Origin: Craterostigma plantagineum
Taxonomy: Eukaryota; Streptophyta; Magnoliopsida; Lamiales; Linderniaceae
DNA length: 64,000 nucleotides
NCBI GenBank assembly: GCA_027422505.1
Contig: JAPQWV010001126.1
Location: forward strand, 58,001 to 122,000
Reading direction: 5' to 3'
The first letter of the stretch is position 1. Every line of letters begins with the position of its first letter. The notes under the pieces were generated by a model. The model searched no databases and was not told the DNA's origin. It worked only from the letters and a program-made list of their open reading frames with translations. Below, one piece after another: positions 11,085-23,467 of this stretch. Made by a program: the position numbers and the translations under genes.

Positions 11085-14000
11085 TATAGGCGACGGGTTT
11101 GCAAAATCCGTCGCCTATAATGGATGCGGTGGCATTATGGTAATTTTATTTAAGTGTCGACGATTATAGGCGCCGGTCGTTGTGACGAAACCGTCGCCTG
11201 TGAGTTTAGTAACTCTTCGGCGACATTTGGTAACAAAAAACGTGTCGCCCAACTATTTTACTTGTTTAAAAAACATTTCTCTTCTCATATGGGCGACGGT
11301 TGTTTCGCTACGAAGGCGTCGCACAAATTAAATTTTTTTTGTTTGGGTATGGGCGACTCATATTGGTAACAAAAATTAAACATGAGTCGCCCATGAGGGA
11401 ATTTTATATTTTTTAATTTAGGTATTGGCGACTCATGTTACACGAATGAGTCGCCCATGCACGTGCTTTAATTTTTTATTTTGTTTAACATAGGCGACTC
11501 ATGTTAACGGAACATGAGTCGCCCATGATGGAATTTTATATTTTTTAATTTAGGTATGGGCGACTCATGTTACCCGAATGAGTCGCCCATGCACGTGCTT
11601 TAATTTTTCTTTTGTTTAACATAGGCGACTCATGTTAACGGAACATAAGTCGCCCATGCACGTGCTTTAATTTTTTTTTTTGTATAACATAGGCGACTCC
11701 TGTTAACGGAACATGAGTCGCCCATGATGGAATTTTATATTTTTTTAATTTAGGTATGGGCGACTCATGTTACCCGAATGAGTCGCCCATGCACGTGCTT
11801 TAATTTTTCTTTTGTTTAACATAGGCGACTCATGTTAACGGAACATAAGTCGCCCATGCACGTGCTTTAATTTTTTTTTTTGTATAACATAGGCGACTCA
11901 TGTTAACGGAACATGAGTCGCCCATGATGGAATTTTATATTTTTTAATTTAGGTATGGGCGACTCATGTTACCCGAATGAGTCGCCCATGCACGTGCTTT
12001 AATTTTTTTTTGTTTAACATAGGCGACTCGTGTTAACGGAACATGAGTCGCCCATGATGGAATTTTATATTTTTTAATTTAGGTATGGGCGACTCATGTT
12101 ACCCGAATGTGTCGCCCAAGGGTTGTAGCATAGGCGACTCATATTTAGCAAACATGAGTCGCCCATGCACGTGCTTCAATTTTTTTTTTTGTTTCTGTAT
12201 GCGCGACGCATGTTACCGGACATGAGTCGCCTATGCTTCTCTTGCCGTATAGGCGACGCTTGTTAGTTTTACATGAGTCGCCCATGAGTTATTTAAGTTT
12301 GGGCGCCCGTTACGTTTTTTTCCTAACAACCGTCGCCCATAGCTTTTATAAACCCTTCCCGTTAAGAGCAGCTCATACGAAGCAGCCGCCGGCACCACTC
12401 TCTCCATCAAAGGCGATTTCTCCCGAGGAGAACACGGTAACATTCGATTTTTAGGCGATTTTGGGGCTACTCTCCATCAAGTTTCGAAATTTTGAAAACT
12501 TGGAAATATTATTTTTAGCTTTTAGGCGATTTTGGGGCTTAATTTTAGCGATTTGAGGTTACGTTTAGGCTTAGGCTTGTGTAATATTCGATTTGAGGTT
12601 GATATGAAGCTTGATTAATGCGAAAAAAGTGGCAAAATTTTGGTTTTTGGGCTTATATTGAGTTCGATTTTTTCGAAGTTTGAGGTATTGCGATTTCGTG
12701 GCTTAGTTTCTACGATTTGAGGCTCATGTTTGTATTACATTCGATTTGAGGTTGATATGGACATTGATTAATGCGAAAAAAGTGGCGAAATTTTGGTTTT
12801 TCAGCTTATATTGAGATTTTTCGAAGTTGGAGGTATTTTATGCATTTTCGAGGCTTAGTTTCTACGATTTGAGCTCATGTTTGTGTTATATTTGATTTGA
12901 GGTTGATATGGACATTGATTAATACGAAAGAAGTGTCGAAATTTTTGGTTCCTTGAATGGTCATGCAATGAAGGCAAAAACTTTGGTTCCTTAATTAATT
13001 CGAAGTAATGTGAATATAACTCGAATTGGTTTGAATTAATAGGTATATAATTCTAATTAAATAAAATAAAGAACAAAAAATATTAGGAAAATAAATAATA
13101 ATTCAAAAATTTCGAATTATTTGGAATAATTCGAATTAATATGAATTAATTTAAGTTAATATGAAAAATTCGAATTAATTACAACACGAATAAAAATATA
13201 AATCAAGAAACTATTAAAATAGTTAAAATAAAAAATTCAAATTATTTTGAAATAATAGGATTATAATTCGAACTAATACTATTTAATATGAATATAACAA
13301 TTTAACTCGAATTAATAGGAATATAAGTCGAACTAACTAAAACTAAAAAAAATAAATTATAACTTTAATAAAATAATAACAATGATTTAGTTCGAATTAA
13401 TATAATCTAATTCTAGTTAGTTCTTTTTATATGAATATAATTCATATAAATTGAAATAGAAAATAGTAAAATATATTAAAAATTTATAATATAATTCGAA
13501 TTAATATGAATATAATTAGGATAATATTTCAACAATGCCAAGGCAAGATCTGGTCGACGCCGTCGCAGTCCAACTCCGCCGAGATCATGTTTGGTGCATC
13601 AGGTCGCTGCTGCCCCGTCGTAGTCCATCACCGGCTGCCCCCATAGCAGCCCAGCCGTCCACCCCACCACACCCAGATCTGCTACTACAACACCGCCAAA
13701 TCTGCTGCCGTCCACCACCACACCCAGATCCGCTACTACAACATCCGACCGCCACAATTTTTGCCAGATTTGAGCAGCCGAGAAAAGAAGAAACGAAAAA
13801 AACGGAGAGAAGATGTGTCAAAGAGAGAGAGAAGTGTTAGAGAACCTCCGTTTTTTTTCACGGCCTAGTCTTCCTTGCTCCAATTCTTCGACCCTTAGCT
13901 GGGCGAGCTTGGCGTCTTGCTTGGCTTGTTTTTCTTCGGTTTTAGTTCTTCGTCCTTCAAACCTTGGATTTCGCCTCTTGTGCTTCTTCGACTTCAAAAC

Positions 14001-14818
14001 CTGGAATGAAAAGAGAAAGAGAGGGATAATGAGATATATTAATTCGGAGGGTTGTAAAATTTCAGAATCCCGCCCCTTTTTTCGCAAATTCTCATGGGCG
14101 ACGGGTGTTGGCCAAAAAAATACGTAGCCGTCGCCCAAACTCATATTTAATAAAAAAAAAAACAAATACACCTTGGGCGACGGTTTCTACACAACAGCCG
14201 TCGCCCAACCTTGTCTCTGTTAAGCTCGCAGGTCATCTTCAGTGAAAGCTACTGGTTTTTATAAAAATCCATTTTCTGCTTTCGCTTTCGTAGCCAATAG
14301 TTTCAATACCAAGATTTTTTTTTATTCATACAGTTTTCTACTAACCACCAGCAAAGAAAGGTGGCCCACCCCAATTAAACTGCTTCCACTAACTAGAAGG
14401 AATCTTCAAAAGACCGAAACTCATCTTTAAAATAAAAACAAATGAAAGTTATTAAAAGAACCGATGTCGAAGAACTGGGGGGGACGGTTTTTTACATAAC
14501 CAACCGTCCCCAAACTCATATTTAAAAAAAAATATATAAACAAGTGAACCTTGGACGACGGTTTCTCTTATCAACGTAGAAACCGACGCCCATGCTCGTA
14601 TTTAAAAATAATTAAATTCAAGAAGCATATAGGCGACGGTTATTTTATAGGAAACCGTCGCCGGAGACTTTCCCCAATTATAGGCGACGGTTGTGGCCAA
14701 GAAACCGTCGCCTATGATGAACAAACGCTATAAAAAATTACGGGAGTGCCACCGCGTCCACTATAGGCGACGGTTTTTGAGGAACCGTCGCCCAAAGTGC
14801 CGTCGCCTATTGTACATT
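11052..14818 (+). mobile_element. Complete long unit u4 (modules a-b-a-b-a, leader alpha)
   Basis: Both ends are present and the left repeat is undamaged. Module starts are near 11488, 11618, 11687, 11818 and 11886, with the terminal module near 12015. TATA is at 12343-12352. The GC-rich segment starts at 13535 and the right inverted repeat ends at 14812. Private changes are CGTTACGTTTTT near 12310 instead of CGTTACGTATTT, and AAAAAAACGG near 13797 in the GC-rich segment. It is the last long unit in the window. Confidence 0.8.
13818..14000 (-). pseudogene. Candidate terminal exon (u4 copy)
   Basis: This is the fourth copy of the 60-codon frame, uninterrupted. The four copies differ outside the exon more visibly than inside it, but they are too similar overall for this to show selection. 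Confidence 0.4.
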
Positions 14819-14851
14819 CACTAGTAGAGAATAAGCAATAGGCGACGGCAC
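14797..14851. repeat. End-to-end junction palindrome u4/u5
   Basis: The arms are at 14797-14812 and 14836-14851, with CACTAG at 14819. This is the last CACTAG terminus in the window; every later unit start is an AT-tail fusion. Confidence 0.7.
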
Positions 14852-16956
14852 TATAGGCGACGGGTTTGCAAAATCCGTCGCCTATAATGGATGCGGTGGC
14901 ATTATGGTAATTTTATTTAAGTGTCGACGATTATAGGCGCCGGTCGTTGTGACGAAACCGTCGCCTGTGAGTTTAGTAACTCTTCGGCGACATTTGGTAA
15001 CAAAAAACGTGTCGCCCAACTATTTTACTTGTTTAAAAAACATTTCTCTTCTCACATGGGCGACGGTTGTTTCGCTACGAAGGCGTCGCACAAATTAAAT
15101 TTTTTTTGTTTGGGTATGGGCGACTCATATTGGTAAAAAAAATTAAACATGAGTCGCCCATGAGGGAATTTTATATTTTTTAATTTAGGTATTGGCGACT
15201 CATGTTACACGAATGAGTCGCCCATGCACGTGCTTTAATTTTTTATTTTGTTTAACATAGGCGACTCATGTTAACGGAACATGAGTCGCCCATGATGGAA
15301 TTTTATATTTTTTAATTTAGGTATGGGCGACTCATGTTACCCGAATGAGTCGCCCATGCACGTGCTTTAATTTTTCTTTTGTTTAACATAGGCGACTCAT
15401 GTTAACGGAACATAAGTCGCCCATGCACGTGCTTTAATTTTTTTTTTTGTATAACATAGGCGACTCCTGTTAACGGAACATGAGTCGCCCATGATGGAAT
15501 TATATTTTTTAATTTAGGTATGGGCGACTCATGTTACCCGAATGAGTCGCCCATGCACGTGCTTTAATTTTTTTTTGTTTAACATAGGCGACTCGTGTTA
15601 ACGGAACATGAGTCGCCCATGATGGAATTTTATATTTTTTAATTTAGGTATGGGCGACTCATGTTACCCGAATGTGTCGCCCAAGGTTGTAGCATAGGCG
15701 ACTCATATTTAGCAAACATGAGTCGCCCATGCACGTGCTTCAATTTTTTTTTTTGTTTCTGTATGCGCGACGCATGTTACCGGACATGAGTCGCCTATGC
15801 TTCTCTTGCCGTATAGGCGACGCTTGTTAGTTTTACATGAGTCGCCCATGAGTTATTTAAGTTTGGGCGCCCGTTACGTATTTTTCCTAACAACCGTCGC
15901 CCATAGCTTTTATAAACCCTTCCCGTTAAGAGCAGCTCATACGAAGCAGCCGCCGGCACCACTCTCTCCATCAAAGGCGATTTCTCCCGAGGAGAACACG
16001 GTAACACCCTTACAACTCATTATCTTCTACTAAACTTATATATTTAGTGCTTTAAAGTTTCGAAATTTTGAAAACTTGGAAATATTATTTTTAGCTTTTA
16101 GGCGATTTTGGGGCTTAATTTTAGCGATTTGAGGTTACGTTTAGGCTTAGGCTTGTGTAATATTCGATTTGAGGTTGATATGAAGCTTGATTAATGCGAA
16201 AAAAGTGGCAAAATTTTGGTTTTTGGGCTTATATTGAGTTCGAATTTTTCGAAGTTTGAGGTATTGCGATTTCGTGGCTTAGTTTCTACGATTTGAGGCT
16301 CATGTTTGTATTACATTCGATTTGAGGTTGATATGGACATTGATTAATGCGAAAAAAGTGGCGAAATTTTGGTTTTTCAGCTTATATTGAGATTTTTCGA
16401 AGTTGGAGGTATTTTATGCATTTTCGAGGCTTAGTTTCTACGATTTGAGCTCATGTTTGTGTTATATTTGATTTGAGGTTGATATGGACATTGATTAATA
16501 CGAAAGAAGTGACGAAATTTTTGGTTCCTTGAATGGTCATGCAATGAAGGCAAAAACTTTGGTTCCTTAATTAATTCGAAGTAATGTGAATATAACTCGA
16601 ATTGGTTTGAATTAATAGGTATATAATTCTAATTAAATAAAATAAAGAACAAAAAATATTAGGAAAATAAATAATAATTCAAATAAATTCGAATTATTTG
16701 GAATAATTCGAATTAATATGAATTAATTTAAGTTAATATGAAAAATTCGAATTAATTACAACACGAATAAAAATATAAATCAAGAAACTATTAAAATAGT
16801 TAAAATAAAAATTCAAATTATTTTGAAATAATAGGATTATAATTCGAACTAATACTATTTAATATGAATATAACAATTTAACTCGAATTAATAGGAATAT
16901 AAGTCGAACTAACTAAAACTAAAAAAAATAAATTATAACTTTAATAAAATAATAAG
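14819..16956 (+). repeat. Transitional short unit u5 (a-b-a, leader beta)
   Basis: It is the first short unit of the long run and is mosaic. It still has a CACTAG terminus and the GACTCCTGTT module variant near 15465 seen only in u1, u3 and u4, with a relative in u3. Its leader junction is already beta: after GTAACA comes CCCTTACAACTCATTATC instead of the alpha sequence. TATA is at 15907-15916. It marks where the array changed from long to short units. Confidence 0.85.
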
Positions 16957-19049
16957 CAATAGGCGACGGCACTATAGGCGACGGGTTTGCAAAATCCGTC
17001 GCCTATAATGGATGCGGTGGCATTATGGTAATTTTATTTAAGTGTCGACGATTATAGGCGCCGGTCGTTGTGACGAAACCGTCGCCTGTGAGTTTAGTAA
17101 CTCTTCGGCGACATTTGGTAACAAAAAACGTGTCGCCCAACTATTTTACTTGTTTAAAAAACATTTCTCTTCTCACATGGGCGACGTTTGTTTCGCTACG
17201 AAGGCGTCGCACAAATTAAATTTTTTTTGTTTGGGTATGGGCGACTCATATTGGTAACACAAATTAAACATGAGTCGCCCATGAGGGAATTTTATATTTT
17301 TTAATTTAGGTATTGGCGACTCATGTTACACGAATGAGTCGCCCATGCACGTGCTTTAATTTTTTATTTTGTTTAACATAGGCGACTCATGTTAACGGAA
17401 CATGAGTCGCCCATGATGGAATTTTATATTTTTAATTTAGGTATGGGCGACTCATGTTACCCGAATGAGTCGCCCATGCACGTGCTTTAATTTTTCTTTT
17501 GTTTAACATAGGCGACTCATGTTAACGGAACATAAGTCGCCCATGCACGTGCTTTAATTTTTTTTTTTGTATAACATAGGCGACTCATGTTAACGGAACA
17601 TGAGTCGCCCATGATGGAATTTTATATTTTTTAATTTAGGTATGGGCGACTCATGTTACCCGAATGAGTCGCCCATGCACGTGCTTTAATTTTTTTTTGT
17701 TTAACATAGGCGACTCGTGTTAACGGAACATGAGTCGCCCATGATGGAATTTTATATTTTTTAATTTAGGTATGGGCGACTCATGTTACCCGAATGTGTC
17801 GCCCAAGGGTTGTAGCATAGGCGACTCATATTTAGCAAACATGAGTCGCCCATGCACGTGCTTCAATTTTTTTTTTTTGTTTCTGTATGCGCGACGCATG
17901 TTACCGGACATGAGTCGCCTGTTGTTAGTTTTACATGAGTCGCCCATGAGTTATTTAAGTTTGGGCGCCCGTTACGTATTTTTCCTAACAACCGTCGCCC
18001 ATAGCTTTTATAAACCCTTCCCGTTAAGAGCAGCTCATACGAAGCAGCCGCCGGCACCACTCTCTCCATCAAAGGCGATTTCTCCCGAGGAGAACACGGT
18101 AACACCCTTACAACTCATTATCTTCTACTAAACTTATATATAGCTTTAAAGTTTCGAAATTTTGAAAACTTGGAAATATTATTTTTAGCTTTTAGGCGAT
18201 TTTGGGGCTTAATTTTAGCGATTTGAGGTTACGTTTAGGCTTAGGCTTGTGTAATATTCGATTTGAGGTTGATATGAAGCTTGATTAATGCGAAAAAAGT
18301 GGCAAAATTTTGGTTTTTGGGCTTATATTGAGTTCGAATTTTTCGAAGTTTGAGGTATTGCGATTTCGTGGCTTAGTTTCTACGATTTGAGGCTCATGTT
18401 TGTATTACATTCGATTTGAGGTTGATATGGACATTGATTAATGCGAAAAAAGTGGCGAAATTTTGGTTTTTCAGCTTATATTGAGATTTTTCGAAGTTGG
18501 AGGTATTTTATGCATTTTCGAGGCTTAGTTTCTACGATTTGAGCTCATGTTTGTGTTATATTTGATTTGAGGTTGATATGGACATTGATTAATACGAAAG
18601 AAGTGACGAAATTTTTGGTTCCTTGAATGGTCATGCAATGAAGGCAAAAACTTTGGTTCCTTAATTAATTCGAAGTAATGTGAATATAACTCGAATTGGT
18701 TTGAATTAATAGGTATATAATTCTAATTAAATAAAATAAAGAACAAAAAATATTAGGAAAATAAATAATAATTCAAATAAATTCGAATTATTTGGAATAA
18801 TTCGAATTAATATGAATTAATTTAAGTTAATATGAAAAATTCGAATTAATTACAACACGAATAAAAATATAAATCAAGAAACTATTAAAATAGTTAAAAT
18901 AAAAAATTCAAATTATTTTGAAATAATAGGATTATAATTCCAACTAATACTATTTAATATGAATATAACAATAACTCGAATTAATAGGAATATAAGTCGA
19001 ACCTACTAAAACTAAAAAAAATAAATTATAACTTTAATAAAATAATAAG
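16957..19049 (+). repeat. Short unit u6 (a-b-a, beta, 25-bp-class deletion)
   Basis: The hairpin before the promoter has lost the segment containing TTCTCTTGCCGTATAGG, leaving GAGTCGCCTGTTGTTAG near 17915. The post-leader sequence reads TATATAGCTTT instead of TATATTTAGTGCTTT. It shares GGGCGACGTTTG (near 17180) with u7, showing that the two are direct duplicates. TATA is at 18005-18014. Confidence 0.85.
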
Positions 19050-21144
19050 CAATAGGCGACGGCACTATAGGCGACGGGTTTGCAAAATCCGTCGCCTATA
19101 ATGGATGCGGTGGCATTATGGTAATTTTATTTAAGTGTCGACGATTATAGGCGCCGGTCGTTGTGACGAAACCGTCGCCTGTGAGTTTAGTAACTCTTCG
19201 GCGACATTTGGTAACAAAAAACGTGTCGCCCAACTATTTTACTTGTTTAAAAAACATTTCTCTTCTCACATGGGCGACGTTTGTTTCGCTACGAAGGCGT
19301 CGCACAAAGTAAATTTTTTTTGTTTGGGTATGGGCGACTCATATTGGTAACACAAATTAAACATGAGTCGCCCATGAGGGAATTTTATATTTTTTAATTT
19401 AGGTATTGGCGACTCATGTTACACGAATGAGTCGCCCATGCACGTGCTTTAATTTTTTATTTTGTTTAACATAGGCGACTCATGTTAACGGAACATGAGT
19501 CGCCCATGATGGAATTTTATATTTTTTAATTTAGGTATGGGCGACTCATGTTACCCGAATGAGTCGCCCATGCACGTGCTTTAATTTTTCTTTTGTTTAA
19601 CATAGGCGACTCATGTTAACGGAACATAAGTCGCCCATGCACGTGCTTTAATTTTTTTTTTTGTATAACATAGGCGACTCATGTTAACGGAACATGAGTC
19701 GCCCATGATGGAATTTTATATTTTTTAATTTAGGTATGGGCGACTCATGTTACCCGAATGAGTCGCCCATGCACGTGCTTTAATTTTTTTTTGTTTAACA
19801 TAGGCGACTCGTGTTAACGGAACATGAGTCGCCCATGATGGAATTTTATATTTTTTAATTTAGGTATGGGCGACTCATGTTACCCGAATGTGTCGCCCAA
19901 GGGTTGTAGCATAGGCGACTCATATTTAGCAAACATGAGTCGCCCATGCACGTGCTTCAATTTTTTTTTTTTTGTTTCTGTATGCGCGACGCATGTTACC
20001 GGACATGAGTCGCCTGTTGTTAGTTTTACATGAGTCGCCCATGAGTTATTTAAGTTTGGGCGCCCGTTACGTATTTTTCCTAACAACCGTCGCCCATAGC
20101 TTTTATAAACCCTTCCCGTTAAGAGCAGCTCATACGAAGCAGCCGCCGGCACCACTCTCTCCATCAAAGGCGATTTCTCCCGAGGAGAACACGGTAACAC
20201 CCTTACAACTCATTATCTTCTACTAAACTTATATATAGCTTTAAAGTTTCGAAATTTTGAAAACTTGGAAATATTATTTTTAGCTTTTAGGCGATTTTGG
20301 GGCTTAATTTTAGCGATTTGAGGTTACGTTTAGGCTTAGGCTTGTGTAATATTCGATTTGAGGTTGATATGAAGCTTGATTAATGCGAAAAAAGTGGCAA
20401 AATTTTGGTTTTTGGGCTTATATTGAGTTCGAATTTTTCGAAGTTTGAGGTATTGCGATTTCGTGGCTTAGTTTCTACGATTTGAGGCTCATGTTTGTAT
20501 TACATTCGATTTGAGGTTGATATGGACATTGATTAATGCGAAAAAAGTGGCGAAATTTTGGTTTTTCAGCTTATATTGAGATTTTTCGAAGTTGGAGGTA
20601 TTTTATGCATTTTCGAGGCTTAGTTTCTACGATTTGAGCTCATGTTTGTGTTATATTTGATTTGAGGTTGATATGGACATTGATTAATACGAAAGAAGTG
20701 ACGAAATTTTTGGTTCCTTGAATGGTCATGCAATGAAGGCAAAAACTTTGGTTCCTTAATTAATTCGAAGTAATGTGAATATAACTCGAATTGGTTTGAA
20801 TTAATAGGTATATAATTCTAATTAAATAAAATAAAGAACAAAAATATTAGGAAAATAAATAATAATTCAAATAAATTCGAATTATTTGGAATAATTCGAA
20901 TTAATATGAATTAATTTAAGTTAATATGAAAAATTCGAATTAATTACAACACGAATAAAAATATAAATCAAGAAACTATTAAAATAGTTAAAATAAAAAA
21001 TTCAAATTATTTTGAAATAATAGGATTATAATTCGAACTAATACTATTTAATATGAATATAACAATTTAACTCGAATTAATAGGAATATAAGTCGAACTA
21101 CTAAAACTAAAAAAAATAAATTATAACTTTAATAAAATAATAAG
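19050..21144 (+). repeat. Short unit u7 (a-b-a, beta, 25-bp-class deletion)
   Basis: It has the same deletion and TATATAGCTTT allele as u6 and u18. TATA is at 20100-20109. It is the first unit of higher-order copy 1 and corresponds to u18. Private change: loss of TTT in the AT-rich tail of the preceding unit (near 18970) is not shared, so u6 and u7 are not an assembly echo of each other. Confidence 0.85.
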
Positions 21145-23467
21145 CAATAGGCGACGGCACTATAGGCGACGGGTTTGCAAAATCCGTCGCCTATAATGGA
21201 TGCGGTGGCATTATGGTAATTTTATTTAAGTGTCGACGATTATAGGCGCCGGTCGTTGTGACGAAACCGTCGCCTGTGAGTTTAGTAACTCTTCGGCGAC
21301 ATTTGGTAACAAAAAACGTGTCGCCCAACTATTTTACTTGTTTAAAAAACATTTCTCTTCTCACATGGGCGACGGTTGTTTCGCTACGAAGGCGTCGCAC
21401 AAATTAAATTTTTTTTGTTTGGGTATGGGCGACTCATATTGGTAACACAAATTAAACATGAGTCGCCCATGAGGGAATTTTATATTTTTTAATTTAGGTA
21501 TTGGCGACTCATGTTACACGAATGAGTCGCCCATGCACGTGCTTTAATTTTTTATTTTGTTTAACATAGGCGACTCATGTTAACGGAACATGAGTCGCCC
21601 ATGATGGAATTTTATATTTTTTAATTTAGGTATGGGCGACTCATGTTACCCGAATGAGTCGCCCATGCACGTGCTTTAATTTTTCTTTTGTTTAACATAG
21701 GCGACTCATGTTAACGGAACATAAGTCGCCCATGCACGTGCTTTAATTTTTTTTTTTTTGTATAACATAGGCGACTCATGTTAACGGAACATGAGTCGCC
21801 CATGATGGAATTTTATATTTTTTAATTTAGGTATGGGCGACTCATGTTACCCGAATGAGTCGCCCATGCACGTGCTTTAATTTTTCTTTTGTTTAACATA
21901 GGCGACTCATGTTAACGGAACATAAGTCGCCCATGCACGTGCTTTAATTTTTTTTTTGTATAACAGAGGCGACTCATGTTAACGGAACATGAGTCGCCCA
22001 TGATGGAATTTTATATTTTTTAATTTAGGTATGGGCGACTCATGTTACCCGAATGAGTCGCCCATGCACGTGCTTTAATTTTTTTTTGTTTAACATAGGC
22101 GACTCGTGTTAACGGAACATGAGTCGCCCATGATGGAATTTTATATTTTTTAATTTAGGTATGGGCGACTCATGTTACCCGAATGTGTCGCCCAAGGGTT
22201 GTAGCATAGGCGACTCATATTTAGCAAACATGAGTCGCCCATGCACGTGCTTCAATTTTTTTTTTGTTTCTGTATGCGCGACGCATGTTACCGGACATGA
22301 GTCGCCTATGCTTCTCTTGCCGTATAGGCGACGCTTGTTAGTTTTACATGAGTCGCCCATGAGTTATTTAAGTTTGGGCGCCCGTTACGTATTTTTCCTA
22401 ACAACCGTCGCCCATAGCTTTTATAAACCCTTCCCGTTAAGAGCAGCTCATACGAAGCAGCCGCCGGCACCACTCTCTCCATCAAAGGCGATTTCTCCCG
22501 AGGAGAACACGGTAACACCCTTACAACTCATTATCTTCTACTAAACTTATATATTTAGTGCTTTAAAGTTTCGAAATTTTGAAAACTTGGAAATATTATT
22601 TTTAGCTTTTAGGCGATTTTGGGGCTTAATTTTAGCGATTTGAGGTTACGTTTAGGCTTAGGCTTGTGTAATATTCGATTTGAGGTTGATATGAAGCTTG
22701 ATTAATGCGAAAAAAGTGGCAAAATTTTGGTTTTTGGGCTTATATTGAGTTCGAATTTTTCGAAGTTTGAGGTATTGCGATTTCGTGGCTTAGTTTCTAC
22801 GATTTGAGGCTCATGTTTGTATTACATTCGATTTGAGGTTGATATGGACATTGATTAATGCGAAAAAAGTGGCGAAATTTTGGTTTTTCAGCTTATATTG
22901 AGATTTTTCGAAGTTGGAGGTATTTTATGCATTTTCGAGGCTTAGTTTCTACGATTTGAGCTCATGTTTGTGTTATATTTGATTTGAGGTTGATATGGAC
23001 ATTGATTAATACGAAAGAAGTGACGAAATTTTTGGTTCCTTGAATGGTCATGCAATGAAGGCAAAAACTTTGGTTCCTTAATTAATTCGAAGTAATGTGA
23101 ATATAACTCGAATTGGTTTGAATTAATAGGTATATAATTCTAATTAAATAAAATAAAGAACAAAAAATATTAGGAAAATAAATAATAATTCAAATAAATT
23201 CGAATTATTTGGAATAATTCGAATTAATATGAATTAATTTAAGTTAATATGAAAAATTCGAATTAATTACAACACGAATAAAATATAAATCAAGAAACTA
23301 TTAAAATAGTTAAAATAAAAAATTCAAATTATTTTGAAATAATAGGATTATAATTCGAACTAATACTATTTAATATGAATATAACAATTTAACTCGAATT
23401 AATAGGAATATAAGTCGAACTAACTAAAACTAAAAAAAATAAATTATAACTTTAATAAAATAATAAG
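21145..23467 (+). repeat. Short unit u8 (a-b-a-b-a, beta)
   Basis: At 2323 bp it has two more modules than the common 2.1-kb form and matches u19. One internal module reads ACAGAGGCG near 21964 instead of ACATAGGCG. TATA is at 22418-22427. Confidence 0.85.

Noticed and set aside
1..14818. LTR retrotransposon tandem array
   Set aside because: There are no TG...CA long terminal repeats, primer-binding site, polypurine tract or gag-pol reading frames. The ends are inverted, not direct, repeats.
1..14818. Helitron array
   Set aside because: There is no TC start or CTRR end with a single 3-prime hairpin; the unit ends are inverted copies of one another.
19050..21144. CRISPR-like array, because of regularly spaced palindromic repeats
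   Set aside because: The spacers are themselves repeated, lengths vary, there are no cas genes, and the context (T-rich introns, TATA box, CACTA ends) is plant nuclear.
22511..22560. A complete small intron from GTAACA to TATATTTAG in the beta leader
   Set aside because: It would be only about 50 bases, shorter than normal plant introns, and the alpha allele lacks the acceptor. A longer leader intron is more plausible.
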